A DNA stretch of 7,234 nt, from assembly GCA_021805955.1 (NCBI GenBank), contig JAJZDO010000466.1:1-7234 (forward strand), given 5' to 3'. A program made the position numbers and the translations under genes. How positions within the stretch are numbered: position 1 is the stretch's first letter; every line of letters starts with the position of its first letter. A model generated the notes under the pieces. That model searched no databases and was not told the origin of the DNA. It worked only from the letters and a program-made list of their open reading frames with translations. The stretch comes from Acidobacteriota bacterium (GTDB lineage Bacteria > Acidobacteriota > Terriglobia > Terriglobales > Acidobacteriaceae). Of this stretch, positions 1 through 7,072 are shown piece by piece.

Positions 1-255
1 CGACTCCGTTGCCTTTTGTACATTTTCCGTGATGGCGCGAACCCGCGGCGCTATATCTTCGACCGTCTCCATCAGATTGGCGGAAGCCTCAACGATGGTA
101 TGCACTTCGTCCTGCAGCCGGTCGGCCTGCTCCATGATTTTGCGTTGAGCGGCCTTGGCTGTGACTGCAAACATGAGCAAAACGATCGTCTGCAACAGCA
201 CCGCAAACGTCACCACTCCAGTAAACACAAGAAAAACCATGGATCCGGTTGGCAT
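1..255 (-). CDS. Membrane-anchored coiled-coil protein, DUF948-like (3' part beyond the left edge)
   Basis: This is the first 85 codons of a minus-strand gene that stays open to the window edge. Residues 7–32 form one strongly hydrophobic helix (VFLVFTGVVTF then AVLLQTIVLLMFAV). It is followed by a charged, heptad-like region (AAQRKIMEQADRLQDEV, then NLMETVEDIAPRVRAIT) typical of a coiled coil facing away from the membrane. This one-helix-plus-coil layout resembles DUF948-type proteins, which often sit beside YtxH-like genes. The family assignment is by resemblance only and no function is known from sequence. The ATG at 253–255 is chosen because AGGGGG lies 5 bases upstream; an in-frame ATG five codons later is less well placed. 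The ytxH-like gene lies 176 bases upstream on the same strand, so the two may be co-expressed. A stray methyl-accepting or t-SNARE-like coiled-coil protein is the main alternative. Confidence 0.7.
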   Translation of the reverse strand, partial: MPTGSMVFLVFTGVVTFAVLLQTIVLLMFAVTAKAAQRKIMEQADRLQDEVHTIVEASANLMETVEDIAPRVRAITENVQKATES

Positions 256-358
256 GAGAGCCCCCTAATTACGAAATTTGCATTTGCTGACCATGTACGC
301 CTCGATCCGCCAGACGAATGAGGCTGAAGGACAGCCAAATTCCGTGACGTAAGAGAAG

Positions 359-412
359 GCGGAGACAGTCCTAGCAGACGGCTGGGATGCACCGGCGCGA
401 GGACGTCTCCGC
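359..412 (-). terminator. Imperfect hairpin between the ytxH-like and DUF948-like genes
   Basis: GCGGAGAC (359–366) pairs with GTCTCCGC (405–412), and GTCCT (368–372) pairs with AGGAC (400–404), with one bulged A at 367. This gives 13 base pairs around a 27-base loop. It starts 20 bases after the ytxH-like stop codon. On the minus strand it is followed by a pyrimidine-rich stretch (CTTCTCTT) but not by a clean T run, so it is not a textbook intrinsic terminator. It could instead be an mRNA-stabilising or processing structure that sets the ratio of the two genes, or a protein-binding dyad. Confidence 0.4.
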
Positions 413-431
413 AGCCTGCCGTTGAGATGCG

Positions 432-809
432 CTAAAAACGATTTTCGGCTGCACCGCCGCGAAACTCTTCCTCATCCTCATGTGAGGCCGAATTGCGTTC
501 AGCATCCATTTTGTTGCCTGAAACGCGGTCCACGATTCCGCTCCAGCGTTCCCGGCCCTTTTCAGCCACTTCCCTGCCGCGCTCGGCAAAGTCATTCATT
601 TGCTCGCGGCCGCGATCGACCACGGAATTGATCTGTTCCCGTGCCTCTCGACTGCGGGCTGAGACGTATTCTTTGCTGTCTTTGGCGCCGCTAATCAGAC
701 CTTCTCGCAGCTCACGCCCGGCTTTAGGGGCAAATAGTACACCAAGTAACGCGCCGAGACCAAGGCCCGCGATAAACCAGCCAATCCCTGTCGTTTCCTG
801 CTCTGCCAT
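432..809 (-). CDS. YtxH domain small membrane protein
   Basis: This is a 125-residue protein with one N-terminal membrane segment (about residues 10–27, WFIAGLGLGALLGVLFAP). The segment runs directly into the YtxH signature GVLFAPKAGRELREGL. The rest is highly charged and probably helical, with two similar stretches (DRGREQMNDFAERGRE and VAEKGRERW), and ends in an acidic tail (EDEEEF). YtxH-like proteins are small, widespread and often stress-linked in Bacillus; their biochemical role is not established. The frame is open back to position 893, but the ATG at 807–809 is preferred: AAGGAG lies 8 bases upstream and the homology begins there. A candidate promoter lies at 853–881. The next gene on the strand is another one-helix coiled-coil protein, suggesting a small envelope-stress unit. 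Confidence 0.85.
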   Translation of the reverse strand: MAEQETTGIGWFIAGLGLGALLGVLFAPKAGRELREGLISGAKDSKEYVSARSREAREQINSVVDRGREQMNDFAERGREVAEKGRERWSGIVDRVSGNKMDAERNSASHEDEEEFRGGAAENRF

Positions 810-852
810 TTGGTTATCTCCTTCGCGCGCTTGAATATACGCGGTCATCTGG

Positions 853-881
853 ATAGTAGCAAAAGGCCATTGGCCCGGCAA
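853..881 (-). promoter_or_regulatory. Candidate sigma70-type promoter of the ytxH-like gene with a dyad in the spacer
   Basis: Reading the minus strand, TTGCCG (881–876) is followed by a 17-base spacer and TACTAT (858–853). Each hexamer matches four of six consensus bases. The spacer contains the perfect dyad GGCCA-A-TGGCC (865–875), which would sit between the –35 and –10 boxes where a repressor could act. The predicted start near 846 gives a leader of about 37 bases carrying the AAGGAG ribosome site at 818–823. The hexamer matches are moderate, and the site has been identified by eye only. Confidence 0.4.
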
Positions 882-951
882 TGCGATTCCCACAAGGACG
901 TCACCGAGACGGCAATGGTCGTTTCGGACGGCCTTTGGGTCCCGAATCGAT

Positions 952-1134
952 ATGATCGCGCATCACGCCCCTACCTACATGGACGAAGCAATTGCCGCCG
1001 AAGATGCCTATGGCAGCGGAGTGGTGAGCACCACCATTATTGGTGGGAATTTCCGTGATGTGTTTCCCGTTGAAAGTCCTTCACAGAATTCCGACGCGGC
1101 CAAGCGGTGGGATCTTCAGCAGATTTTTCTGTGA
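952..1134 (+). CDS. Doubtful small ORF, 60 residues, unrecognised
   Basis: The ORF would encode 60 residues beginning MIAHHAPTYMDEAIAAEDAY and ending RWDLQQIFL. Its amino-acid composition is balanced and protein-like (a mix of acidic, aliphatic and small residues, no low-complexity runs). There is no recognisable motif, signal peptide or membrane helix. No ribosome site is visible before the ATG at 952, nor before the in-frame ATG at 979. The frame is open further upstream, so this could be the tail of a decayed longer gene. It lies 137 bases before the GH57 gene on the same strand. It could equally be chance coding in the leader. Confidence 0.25.
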   Translation: MIAHHAPTYMDEAIAAEDAYGSGVVSTTIIGGNFRDVFPVESPSQNSDAAKRWDLQQIFL

Positions 1135-1271
1135 GATGGATATAGTAAGAGCGGGGCTACTGCAGGATGCAGCGCGGATTGCAGCGGTCCGAGGTACGAT
1201 CTGCCGATCAAATTGCAAGTTTCTCAATCGTTCCCTCCATCTGCATCCAAATGTAGGGTCAAGGGGAATTC

Positions 1272-3038
1272 ATGATCGATACTCCGCAGCAACGTCCTGT
1301 CGGCTACCTTACCTTTACGCTGCACGCGCATTTACCCTACGTGGTGAATCATGGCACATGGCCGCACGGTCTGGAATGGTTGCTGGAGGCCGCCGCAGAG
1401 ACATATCTGCCGTTGCTGCGTGTCGTGCGCAATCTGGAACGGGACGGAATTGCTCTGCGGGCCAATCTGAATCTGTCACCGATTCTCTTGGAGCAACTGG
1501 CTCACCCTGTCTTTAGCACGGAATTTCCAAAATATCTGAAGCGTAAGATCACAGCCGCGAATGAAGATGAGGCCTATTTCAATCAAAATGGTGAACCGCA
1601 TCTGGCGGGAACGGCCCGTTACTGGCGCGGCTATTTCGAGGAAGCCCTGGGCGATTTTGAATCGATGGGCGGAAGTATCGTACGCGGATTTCGAGAGGCG
1701 GCGGAGCGTGGACTGCTGGACATTATTACCTGTGGCGCGACGCATGGATACTTTCCGCTGCTGGGGACTGACGAGTCGATCCGCGCGCAGGTGGAGACCG
1801 GCGTGGCGACGCATGAGCGGCATATCGGCAAACATCCGCGCGGCATCTGGCTGCCGGAATGCGCCTATCGTCCAGCGGGAATGTGGAGCTATCCGGTGAT
1901 TCCCCACGGCAGCAGCCAGCCCTGGCCCCCATTTGACCGCAAAGGCGTGGAAGAGCCGCTGGAAGATGCCAAGATCGATTACTGCTTTGTAGACACCCAC
2001 CTGGTGGAAGAGTCCGTCTTATTCACTCCGTATGAGCTGCGCGCGGGTGGAGCAGTTGGCGTCGCCGCATCGCTGGCGGTCGAGACCTGCGAGCCCCATC
2101 ACTCGTTGTACAAGCCATATTACGTGGATGGCCCGCGCGCGCACCGCAGGCCAGTGACGATTTTCCCGCGCGATCCCCGCACCGGATTGCAGGTATGGAG
2201 CGGAGACGCGGGATATCCGGGCGATGGAAATTATCTTGATTTCCATAAGAAGCGTTTCCCGGGCGGACATAGGTACTGGCAAGTGACGGGTTCAAAGATC
2301 GACATGGCATATAAGACGCTGTACTTCCCGGAAAAGGCGGCAGCGAGAACTAAATCGCACGCCGAGCATTTTGTCAGTCTCGTCGTCGATTCCCTCAAAC
2401 CGGGATTCAAAGATCCGGTCCCGTCGATTCTGACCTCTCCCTTCGACGCGGAACTGCTCGGCCACTGGTGGTTCGAGGGTCCGATGTGGCTGGAACATGT
2501 GGCTCGCATCATGGCCAAGGCCGATATTCCAGTGGCGCTGACCACTGGAGCCAGCTATCTCGATCGATATCCGCCGGACAGCTTTCTCGCATTGCCGGAA
2601 GGCTCGTGGGGGAAGAATGGCGCCAACGAAGTGTGGCTCAACCCCGATACACGCTGGACATGGGAATACCTATATCCCGCGGAAGTCGCGGTCCGCAATG
2701 CGGCCGGTTCGGACCGATGGAAGGAGAGTCCCCAGGGGGAGCGCATCCTGAAGCAGTTGTGCCGGGAATTGTTGCTGCTGGAATCTTCGGACTGGCAGTT
2801 CCTGATCACGACGGAAGCGGCGCGAGACTACGCCGAAGATCGCTTCAAGGGGCATCTGGCTTCCTTCCGCACGATCGAGATGATGTGGAAACTGCATTGC
2901 GGCGGCGGCACGCTGAGCAGCGACGACGAAGCAAAACTGAGCAAGATAGAAACCCAGGACAGCGTGTTTGCGCATCTCGATCCCAGCCTGTGGGCGCGAC
3001 AATCGAGCAGTTTGGCTGAGGATTTGGGAGCGGTCTGA
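1272..3038 (+). CDS. GH57 1,4-alpha-glucan branching enzyme (DUF1957 type)
   Basis: This 588-residue protein is a glycoside hydrolase family 57 enzyme of the glucan-branching subgroup. That subgroup cuts an alpha-1,4-glucan chain and re-attaches it by an alpha-1,6 link during cytoplasmic glycogen synthesis. The conserved regions appear in order: HAHLPY (18–23), GATHGYFPLL (155–164), GIWLPECAY (191–199) with E196 as expected nucleophile, and TSPFDAELLGHWWFEG (388–403) with D392 as expected acid/base. These match E184 and D353 of the Thermus thermophilus branching enzyme. A tryptophan-rich patch (GSWG at 445–448, RWTWEYLYPAE at 461–471) and the C-terminal helical domain ending near DSVFAHLDPSLWA follow. 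The length is slightly above the usual 520–570 residues. GGGG at 1263–1266, 5 bases before the ATG, supports the start. No signal peptide is seen. The gene stands alone on its strand and converges on ackA. An amylase or 4-alpha-glucanotransferase activity is the alternative within GH57, but the full-length DUF1957-like architecture favours branching. Confidence 0.88.
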   Translation: MIDTPQQRPVGYLTFTLHAHLPYVVNHGTWPHGLEWLLEAAAETYLPLLRVVRNLERDGIALRANLNLSPILLEQLAHPVFSTEFPKYLKRKITAANEDEAYFNQNGEPHLAGTARYWRGYFEEALGDFESMGGSIVRGFREAAERGLLDIITCGATHGYFPLLGTDESIRAQVETGVATHERHIGKHPRGIWLPECAYRPAGMWSYPVIPHGSSQPWPPFDRKGVEEPLEDAKIDYCFVDTHLVEESVLFTPYELRAGGAVGVAASLAVETCEPHHSLYKPYYVDGPRAHRRPVTIFPRDPRTGLQVWSGDAGYPGDGNYLDFHKKRFPGGHRYWQVTGSKIDMAYKTLYFPEKAAARTKSHAEHFVSLVVDSLKPGFKDPVPSILTSPFDAELLGHWWFEGPMWLEHVARIMAKADIPVALTTGASYLDRYPPDSFLALPEGSWGKNGANEVWLNPDTRWTWEYLYPAEVAVRNAAGSDRWKESPQGERILKQLCRELLLLESSDWQFLITTEAARDYAEDRFKGHLASFRTIEMMWKLHCGGGTLSSDDEAKLSKIETQDSVFAHLDPSLWARQSSSLAEDLGAV

Positions 3039-3039
3039 T

Positions 3040-4293
3040 CTATCGTTCCCGCGCCATGCGCGCGACGTGAGCAGCTATCACGCGATCTTCATCGGCAGGA
3101 AGAACATACACGGCAATCTTCGATCCCTTTTGGCTAACGGTCTTGGGTCCCCCGTGCGTGGGGTCGTTCTCCACCGGATTGAGCGTCAGCCCAAACGCAT
3201 CCATTCCGGCGCACACCTGGGCACGAGTGACCGGATCATGTTCACCGATGCCGCCGGAGAAAACCAGCGCATCCAGGCCGCCCATTAGCGCAATATACGC
3301 GCCAATCATCTTCTTGACGGATAACACGAACGCCTCAATGGCGAGCGCGGCTTGTTGATTGCCATGGTTCGCGGCATCGCGCAGTATGCGCATGTCATTC
3401 GAGAGACCGGAGAGCGCCAGCATGCCGGAACGCTTGTTCAGCAATTGCTCCACAGCGTCCGTTGAATTCGATGCGCTGCCCGCATGCATGCGCAGCAGAT
3501 AGAAGATCAGACCCGGATCAAGATCACCCGGGCGCGTGCCCATGAGAATGCCGCCACAAGGAGTAAGACCCATCGAGACATCCATCGCTCTTCCCTTGCG
3601 AATCGCAGTGACGCTGGCCCCGCTGCCCAGATGGGCGTAGATGAACCGCTCCGGAACCTTGCCCGATACAGATGGAAAGGGAACCCTTCCATCTTGAAAC
3701 TGTTCGAGAATCGATTCGCACGACAGACCGTGAAAGCCGTAGCGATGGACACCCTGGTCACGAATCTCCTTGGGCAGCGGATAAATCGATGCAACCTCCG
3801 GCAGGTCTTGATCGAAGATCGTATCGAAGCATGCGTAATTGTCGACGCCCGGAAAGCTCTCCTTCGCTTCTCGAATAATTTCGAGGCCGATGGGCTGATG
3901 CAGTGGGGCAAAGCAGGTCGCGTTCTCGATTTCGGTCAATACTTCTTTCGTAATCAACTGATGCGAGTTCAACTTCGGACCGGTGTGGACGATGCGATGG
4001 CCGATGGCAATCGGACGCGTCAGTCCGGGTTGTTGCAGCAGGGCCGCAATCTTTCGCACCGCATCGCGGGTCGAGCGGAGTTCCGACGGCGCAGATTCAG
4101 ATAGAAGAGTTTCTCGTTCTCCATCCCGAAAAGCATAAAAAGAAAGCTGCGCCTTGGGCGTGCCAATGCCGGCAGCCTCGCCATAGTTCAGCAAAGTGAG
4201 CGCGGCGCCGTCCGCGGTATAAATTGAAAACTTGATCGACGATGAGCCGCCGTTAAAAACAAGGATTGGCAAGGGTTGCAGGTCCATTCTCAT
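3040..4293 (-). CDS. ackA: Acetate kinase, divergent phosphoketolase-linked type
   Basis: This 417-residue member of the acetate/propionate kinase family transfers phosphate from acetyl-P to ADP, giving acetate and ATP in the cytoplasm. Visible motifs are [11 protein letters not shown] (12–22), GHRIVHTG (98–105), APLHQP (129–134), CFDTIF (155–160), RYGFHGLS (184–191), HLGSGASV (221–228), [17 protein letters not shown] (241–257), SGGIGE (346–351) and PADED (399–403). By alignment to the Methanosarcina thermophila enzyme, N7, R91, H123, D148, H180, R241 and E384 are all kept (N14, R100, H132, D157, H188, R254, E402), as are the acetate-pocket residues V93, L122, F179 and P232. Three usual residues differ: N211 is S224, the GTSH histidine is C192, and HNP is HQP. 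The ATG at 4291–4293 overlaps the xfp stop codon as ATGA, so I prefer it; GTG at 4309–4311 or ATG at 4285–4287 are possible. Pairing with xfp fits the phosphoketolase pathway. A related short-chain acyl kinase is possible. Confidence 0.88.
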   Translation of the reverse strand: MRMDLQPLPILVFNGGSSSIKFSIYTADGAALTLLNYGEAAGIGTPKAQLSFYAFRDGERETLLSESAPSELRSTRDAVRKIAALLQQPGLTRPIAIGHRIVHTGPKLNSHQLITKEVLTEIENATCFAPLHQPIGLEIIREAKESFPGVDNYACFDTIFDQDLPEVASIYPLPKEIRDQGVHRYGFHGLSCESILEQFQDGRVPFPSVSGKVPERFIYAHLGSGASVTAIRKGRAMDVSMGLTPCGGILMGTRPGDLDPGLIFYLLRMHAGSASNSTDAVEQLLNKRSGMLALSGLSNDMRILRDAANHGNQQAALAIEAFVLSVKKMIGAYIALMGGLDALVFSGGIGEHDPVTRAQVCAGMDAFGLTLNPVENDPTHGGPKTVSQKGSKIAVYVLPADEDRVIAAHVARMARER

Positions 4294-6722
4294 CCCAAGG
4301 GCCACTTCCACTCCCGAATTTCCTTTCTGTCAATCCCATTTTCATGGGCATACGCAATGGCGTCGGTGATCTGGTCTTTCAGCCACTCTTTGGTATGGGT
4401 CCCGGTGGCGTGCAGCTTAGGCACGCGGTCAATCACGTCGATCGCGAGATTGAACCGGTCGACCTGATTCAAAATGGCAAGTTCGAGAGGTGTGTTGATG
4501 TTTCCTTTTTCCTTGTAGCCGCGTACGTGCAGGTTCTCATGGTTGCTCCGCCGGTAGGTCAGCTTATGGATCAGCGATGGATAGCCGTGAAAATTGAAGA
4601 TAATCGGCTTGTTCTGAGTAAACAGGGAGTCGAAATCGCGGTCCGACAATCCGTGAGGATGTTCGGTGTCCGGCTCAAGCTTAAACAAATCGACTACATT
4701 CACGAAGCGAATCTTCAGCCCAGGAAAACGTTCGCGCAGTATTGCCACGGCAGCGAGCGATTCCATGGTGGCAATATCGCCGGCCGTCGCCATGATCACA
4801 TCGGGTTCAGCATCCTGGTCGTTACTGGCCCAATTCCAGATGCCGATGCCCTTGGTGCAGTGCCGCACCGCTTCATCAATGGTGAGGTATTGCAGATGAG
4901 ATTGTTTGTCCGCCACGATGACGTTGACGTAATTGGTACTGCGCAAGCAATGGTCACCGACGCTCAACAGACAATTGGCGTCGGGCGGCAGATAGATCCG
5001 TGTCACCGCAGCGCTCTTATTGGTGACAACATCCAGAAATCCAGGATCCTGATGCGTGAAGCCGTTGTGGTCCTGCCGCCAGACCAGCGAGGTGATCAAT
5101 ATGTTCAGCGAGGAAATGGAGGCGCGCCATTTCACTTCGGTTTTGCACTTCTCCAGCCATTTGGCGTGTTGATTGAACATGGAGTCGATGACGTGGACAA
5201 AGGCCTCATAGGAGGCGAACAAGCCATGCCGTCCGGTCAGAACATATCCTTCGAACCATCCCTCCAGGGTGTGCTCGCTGAGCATCTCCATGACGCGGCC
5301 ATCGATAGAGAGTTCGCCGCCATCCTGGTCCTCTGGCTTGAAGTCTGCCAGCCACGTCTTTTTGCTGGCTTCGTAGATTGCCTGGAGACGGTTGGAGGCG
5401 GTTTCATCCGGGCCGAAGACACGAAAACTGTTCATATTCCGGCGCATGGTTTCCGCCAGAAAATGCGCAAGTACCTCTGTCGGTCCCACTTCGGTTGTCC
5501 CGGGATGCGTCACGGGGAACGCAAAGTCTCGAAAATCGGGCAACCGCAGCGCCTTTCGGAGCACACCACCGTTGGCATGTGGATTGGCGCTCAAGCGGCG
5601 ATTGCCTTTGGGCGCCAACTCCTTCAATTCGGGGATCAGCGCACCGCTCGCATCGAACAATTCCTCCGGCTTGTAACTGCGCAGCCACTCTTCCAGCAAA
5701 TGCAGATGGGCAGGATTGGTGGTGACGTCGAGGATGGGTACCTGGTGCGCCCGCCAGAATCCCTCCAGTTTGTGCCCGTCCAGTTCCTTCGGGCAAGTCC
5801 AGCCCTTCGGGCTTCTTAGAATCACCATGGGCCATCTGGGGCGGTCGGCTGTATTCGTGCTGCGAGCATGTTGCTGGATGGAACGAATCTCCCGACTGCA
5901 ATGCTCCAGGGTGGCAGCCATTTTCTGGTGCATGATGGACGGGTCGTCACCCTCAACAACATATGGCGTCCATCCATAACCCTGGAACAGTTTTTCGAGT
6001 TCGTCGGAGGAAATGCGGGCGAGGATGGTAGGGTTGGCAATCTTATACCCATTCAGGTGAAGGATGGGTAGTACCGCGCCGTCACGAATGGGATTGAGAA
6101 ATTTGTTGGAGTGCCACGACGTGGCGAGAGGACCGGTTTCCGCTTCGCCGTCTCCAACCACGACGGTGGCGATAAGGTCGGGGTTGTCGAACACGGCTCC
6201 AAACGCGTGTGAGATACTGTAACCCAGTTCGCCGCCCTCATGAATCGATCCTGGCGTTTCCGGGGTGCAATGGCTGCCGATTCCTCCGGGAAAGGAAAAC
6301 TCCCTGAGGAATTTCTGCAGCCCCTCCTCATCCTGACTCTTGTCTGGATAGACCTCAGAATAGGTCCCCTCCAAATAGGCATTCGACAGCATCGCCGGCG
6401 CACCGTGGCCTGGACCGGAAATATAAATCATGTTCAAGTCATATTTTTTGATAAGCCGATTCAGATGGACCCAGGTAAATGTCTGGCCGGGGTCCGATCC
6501 CCAATGTCCAAGCAGCCGCTGCTTGATATGCTCGGGCTTCAGCGGCTCTTTCAGCAGCGGGTTCTGGCACAGATAGAGCATACCGGCGCAGAGGTAATTG
6601 CAAGCATGCCAGTAGGCATCCATCTTTCGCAGCTCATCCGCCGCAAGCGGATGGCTGGAAGTGATCTTATTGGCGGCAGAGGCGGAACGGCGGGCGGAAG
6701 CGACACGGCTGTCAGTGCTCAT
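4290..6722 (-). CDS. xfp: Xylulose-5-phosphate/fructose-6-phosphate phosphoketolase
   Basis: This 810-residue thiamine-diphosphate enzyme phosphorolytically splits xylulose-5-P or fructose-6-P to acetyl-P plus glyceraldehyde-3-P or erythrose-4-P. The order of motifs is that of the family: GHWGSDPGQ (72–80), GPGHGAPA (103–110), the phosphoketolase signature EGGELGY (162–168), the ThDP/Mg motif [19 protein letters not shown] (190–208), HLNGYKI (222–228), RVFGPDET (434–441), THQDPGF (556–562), [13 protein letters not shown] (711–723) and [12 protein letters not shown] (734–745). Catalytic histidines and the glutamate appear present and there are no internal breaks. The length is normal (about 790–820). 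The frame is open back to a GTG at 6746, but the ATG at 6720–6722 has GAGGG 5 bases upstream and is the better start. The stop overlaps ackA by ATGA, implying translational coupling. Upstream, on the same strand, lie the cydA/cydB remains, with no clear separate promoter in the short gap. Whether it prefers Xu5P, F6P or both cannot be read from the sequence. Confidence 0.95.
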   Translation of the reverse strand: MSTDSRVASARRSASAANKITSSHPLAADELRKMDAYWHACNYLCAGMLYLCQNPLLKEPLKPEHIKQRLLGHWGSDPGQTFTWVHLNRLIKKYDLNMIYISGPGHGAPAMLSNAYLEGTYSEVYPDKSQDEEGLQKFLREFSFPGGIGSHCTPETPGSIHEGGELGYSISHAFGAVFDNPDLIATVVVGDGEAETGPLATSWHSNKFLNPIRDGAVLPILHLNGYKIANPTILARISSDELEKLFQGYGWTPYVVEGDDPSIMHQKMAATLEHCSREIRSIQQHARSTNTADRPRWPMVILRSPKGWTCPKELDGHKLEGFWRAHQVPILDVTTNPAHLHLLEEWLRSYKPEELFDASGALIPELKELAPKGNRRLSANPHANGGVLRKALRLPDFRDFAFPVTHPGTTEVGPTEVLAHFLAETMRRNMNSFRVFGPDETASNRLQAIYEASKKTWLADFKPEDQDGGELSIDGRVMEMLSEHTLEGWFEGYVLTGRHGLFASYEAFVHVIDSMFNQHAKWLEKCKTEVKWRASISSLNILITSLVWRQDHNGFTHQDPGFLDVVTNKSAAVTRIYLPPDANCLLSVGDHCLRSTNYVNVIVADKQSHLQYLTIDEAVRHCTKGIGIWNWASNDQDAEPDVIMATAGDIATMESLAAVAILRERFPGLKIRFVNVVDLFKLEPDTEHPHGLSDRDFDSLFTQNKPIIFNFHGYPSLIHKLTYRRSNHENLHVRGYKEKGNINTPLELAILNQVDRFNLAIDVIDRVPKLHATGTHTKEWLKDQITDAIAYAHENGIDRKEIREWKWPLG

Positions 6723-6750
6723 GAATACCCTCATTCGGTATGGCACTTAC

Positions 6751-6840
6751 TTAGATGACGATTCCCGGCAGGATAGATCGCCAGGGAGCGCCCATATTGA
6801 TGGCAACTTCACATTGCGGCGCAGGTGAGTCCCTTTTCAT
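6751..6840 (-). CDS. Small ORF after the cydB remnant, probably decayed
   Basis: The 29-residue ORF starts MKRDSPAPQCEVAINM and ends APWRSILPGIVI. Its ATG (6838–6840) overlaps the stop of the cydB remnant by ATGA, the arrangement expected of a coupled third gene. In many bd-oxidase operons a short membrane protein (CydX, or a DUF2474 protein) follows cydB. The polar start would fit such a protein, but no membrane helix follows, so if it was one it is degraded. The ORF is also in frame with the cydA remnant, so a ribosome starting at 7053 would read through to the same stop at 6751–6753. It ends 28 bases before the xfp start. It may not be a gene at all. Confidence 0.25.
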   Translation of the reverse strand: MKRDSPAPQCEVAINMGAPWRSILPGIVI

Positions 6841-7053
6841 TCGCCATGCGCCGCCGAGGTTACGACAATTTTCCCGCGAAACATGCGGTAGACAAATATG
6901 AAATATCCAATGGACAGCAGAATGCCGAAGGACCACGATCGTCTTGAGGATCACGATCAGCAACGCCAGACCCATGGTGAGCTGCGGAAACAGGTAACGG
7001 TATGTGATCGTAAAGGCGAAATGCAGGCGATGGAGCAATAGCGCGTCGGACAT
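6837..7053 (-). pseudogene. cydA'–'cydB remnant: cytochrome bd oxidase operon collapsed by internal deletion
   Basis: From the ATG at 7051–7053 the frame reads as the start of cytochrome bd oxidase subunit I: MSDALLLHRLHFAFTITYRY, then LFPQLTMGLALLIVILKT. A normal ribosome site, GAGGGG, lies at 7058–7063. Intact CydA has about 450–520 residues, but recognisable homology stops after about 41 codons. Shifting by one base at about 6930 gives FGILLSIGYFIFVYRMFRGK to a TGA at 6837–6839, which resembles the C-terminal helix and the FRGK tail of subunit II (CydB). So the cydA beginning is joined to the cydB end, with roughly 2 kb of operon missing and the junction out of frame. Position 19, where CydA has its heme-binding histidine, is arginine. 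The product cannot bind hemes or reduce oxygen. The CydA part is clear; the CydB part is shorter and less certain. Confidence 0.75.
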
Positions 7054-7072
7054 GCGGCCCCTCTTCGCCACA

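Larger units (their letters stand above)
810..1271. other. Divergent intergenic region between the ytxH-like gene and the GH57 gene
   Basis: This 462-base stretch separates two genes transcribed away from each other. The left end holds the candidate ytxH promoter. The middle holds a 60-codon plus-strand ORF of uncertain reality (952–1134) with two alternative small hairpins. The right end must carry the GH57 promoter. TTGCAA at 1213–1218 could be a –35 box, but no convincing –10 box lies at the right distance, so I do not assign one. The GH57 ribosome site, GGGG at 1263–1266, closes the region. Confidence 0.6.

Noticed and set aside
810..893. An upstream extension of the ytxH-like gene by 28 codons
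   Set aside because: The extension lacks homology and overlaps the candidate promoter and the AAGGAG ribosome site that serves the ATG at 809.
1476..2000. A 174-codon minus-strand frame
   Set aside because: It is antisense to the GH57 catalytic region; its composition is shadow-like and no ribosome site supports it.
3484..4104. A 206-codon plus-strand frame
   Set aside because: It is antisense to the conserved acetate kinase motifs, rich in R, Q and N, with no family resemblance.
4266..5819. A 517-codon open frame on the plus strand
   Set aside because: It lies wholly antisense to the well-supported phosphoketolase gene (plus the start of ackA), shows no recognisable domain, and is the kind of long mirror frame GC-rich codon use produces.
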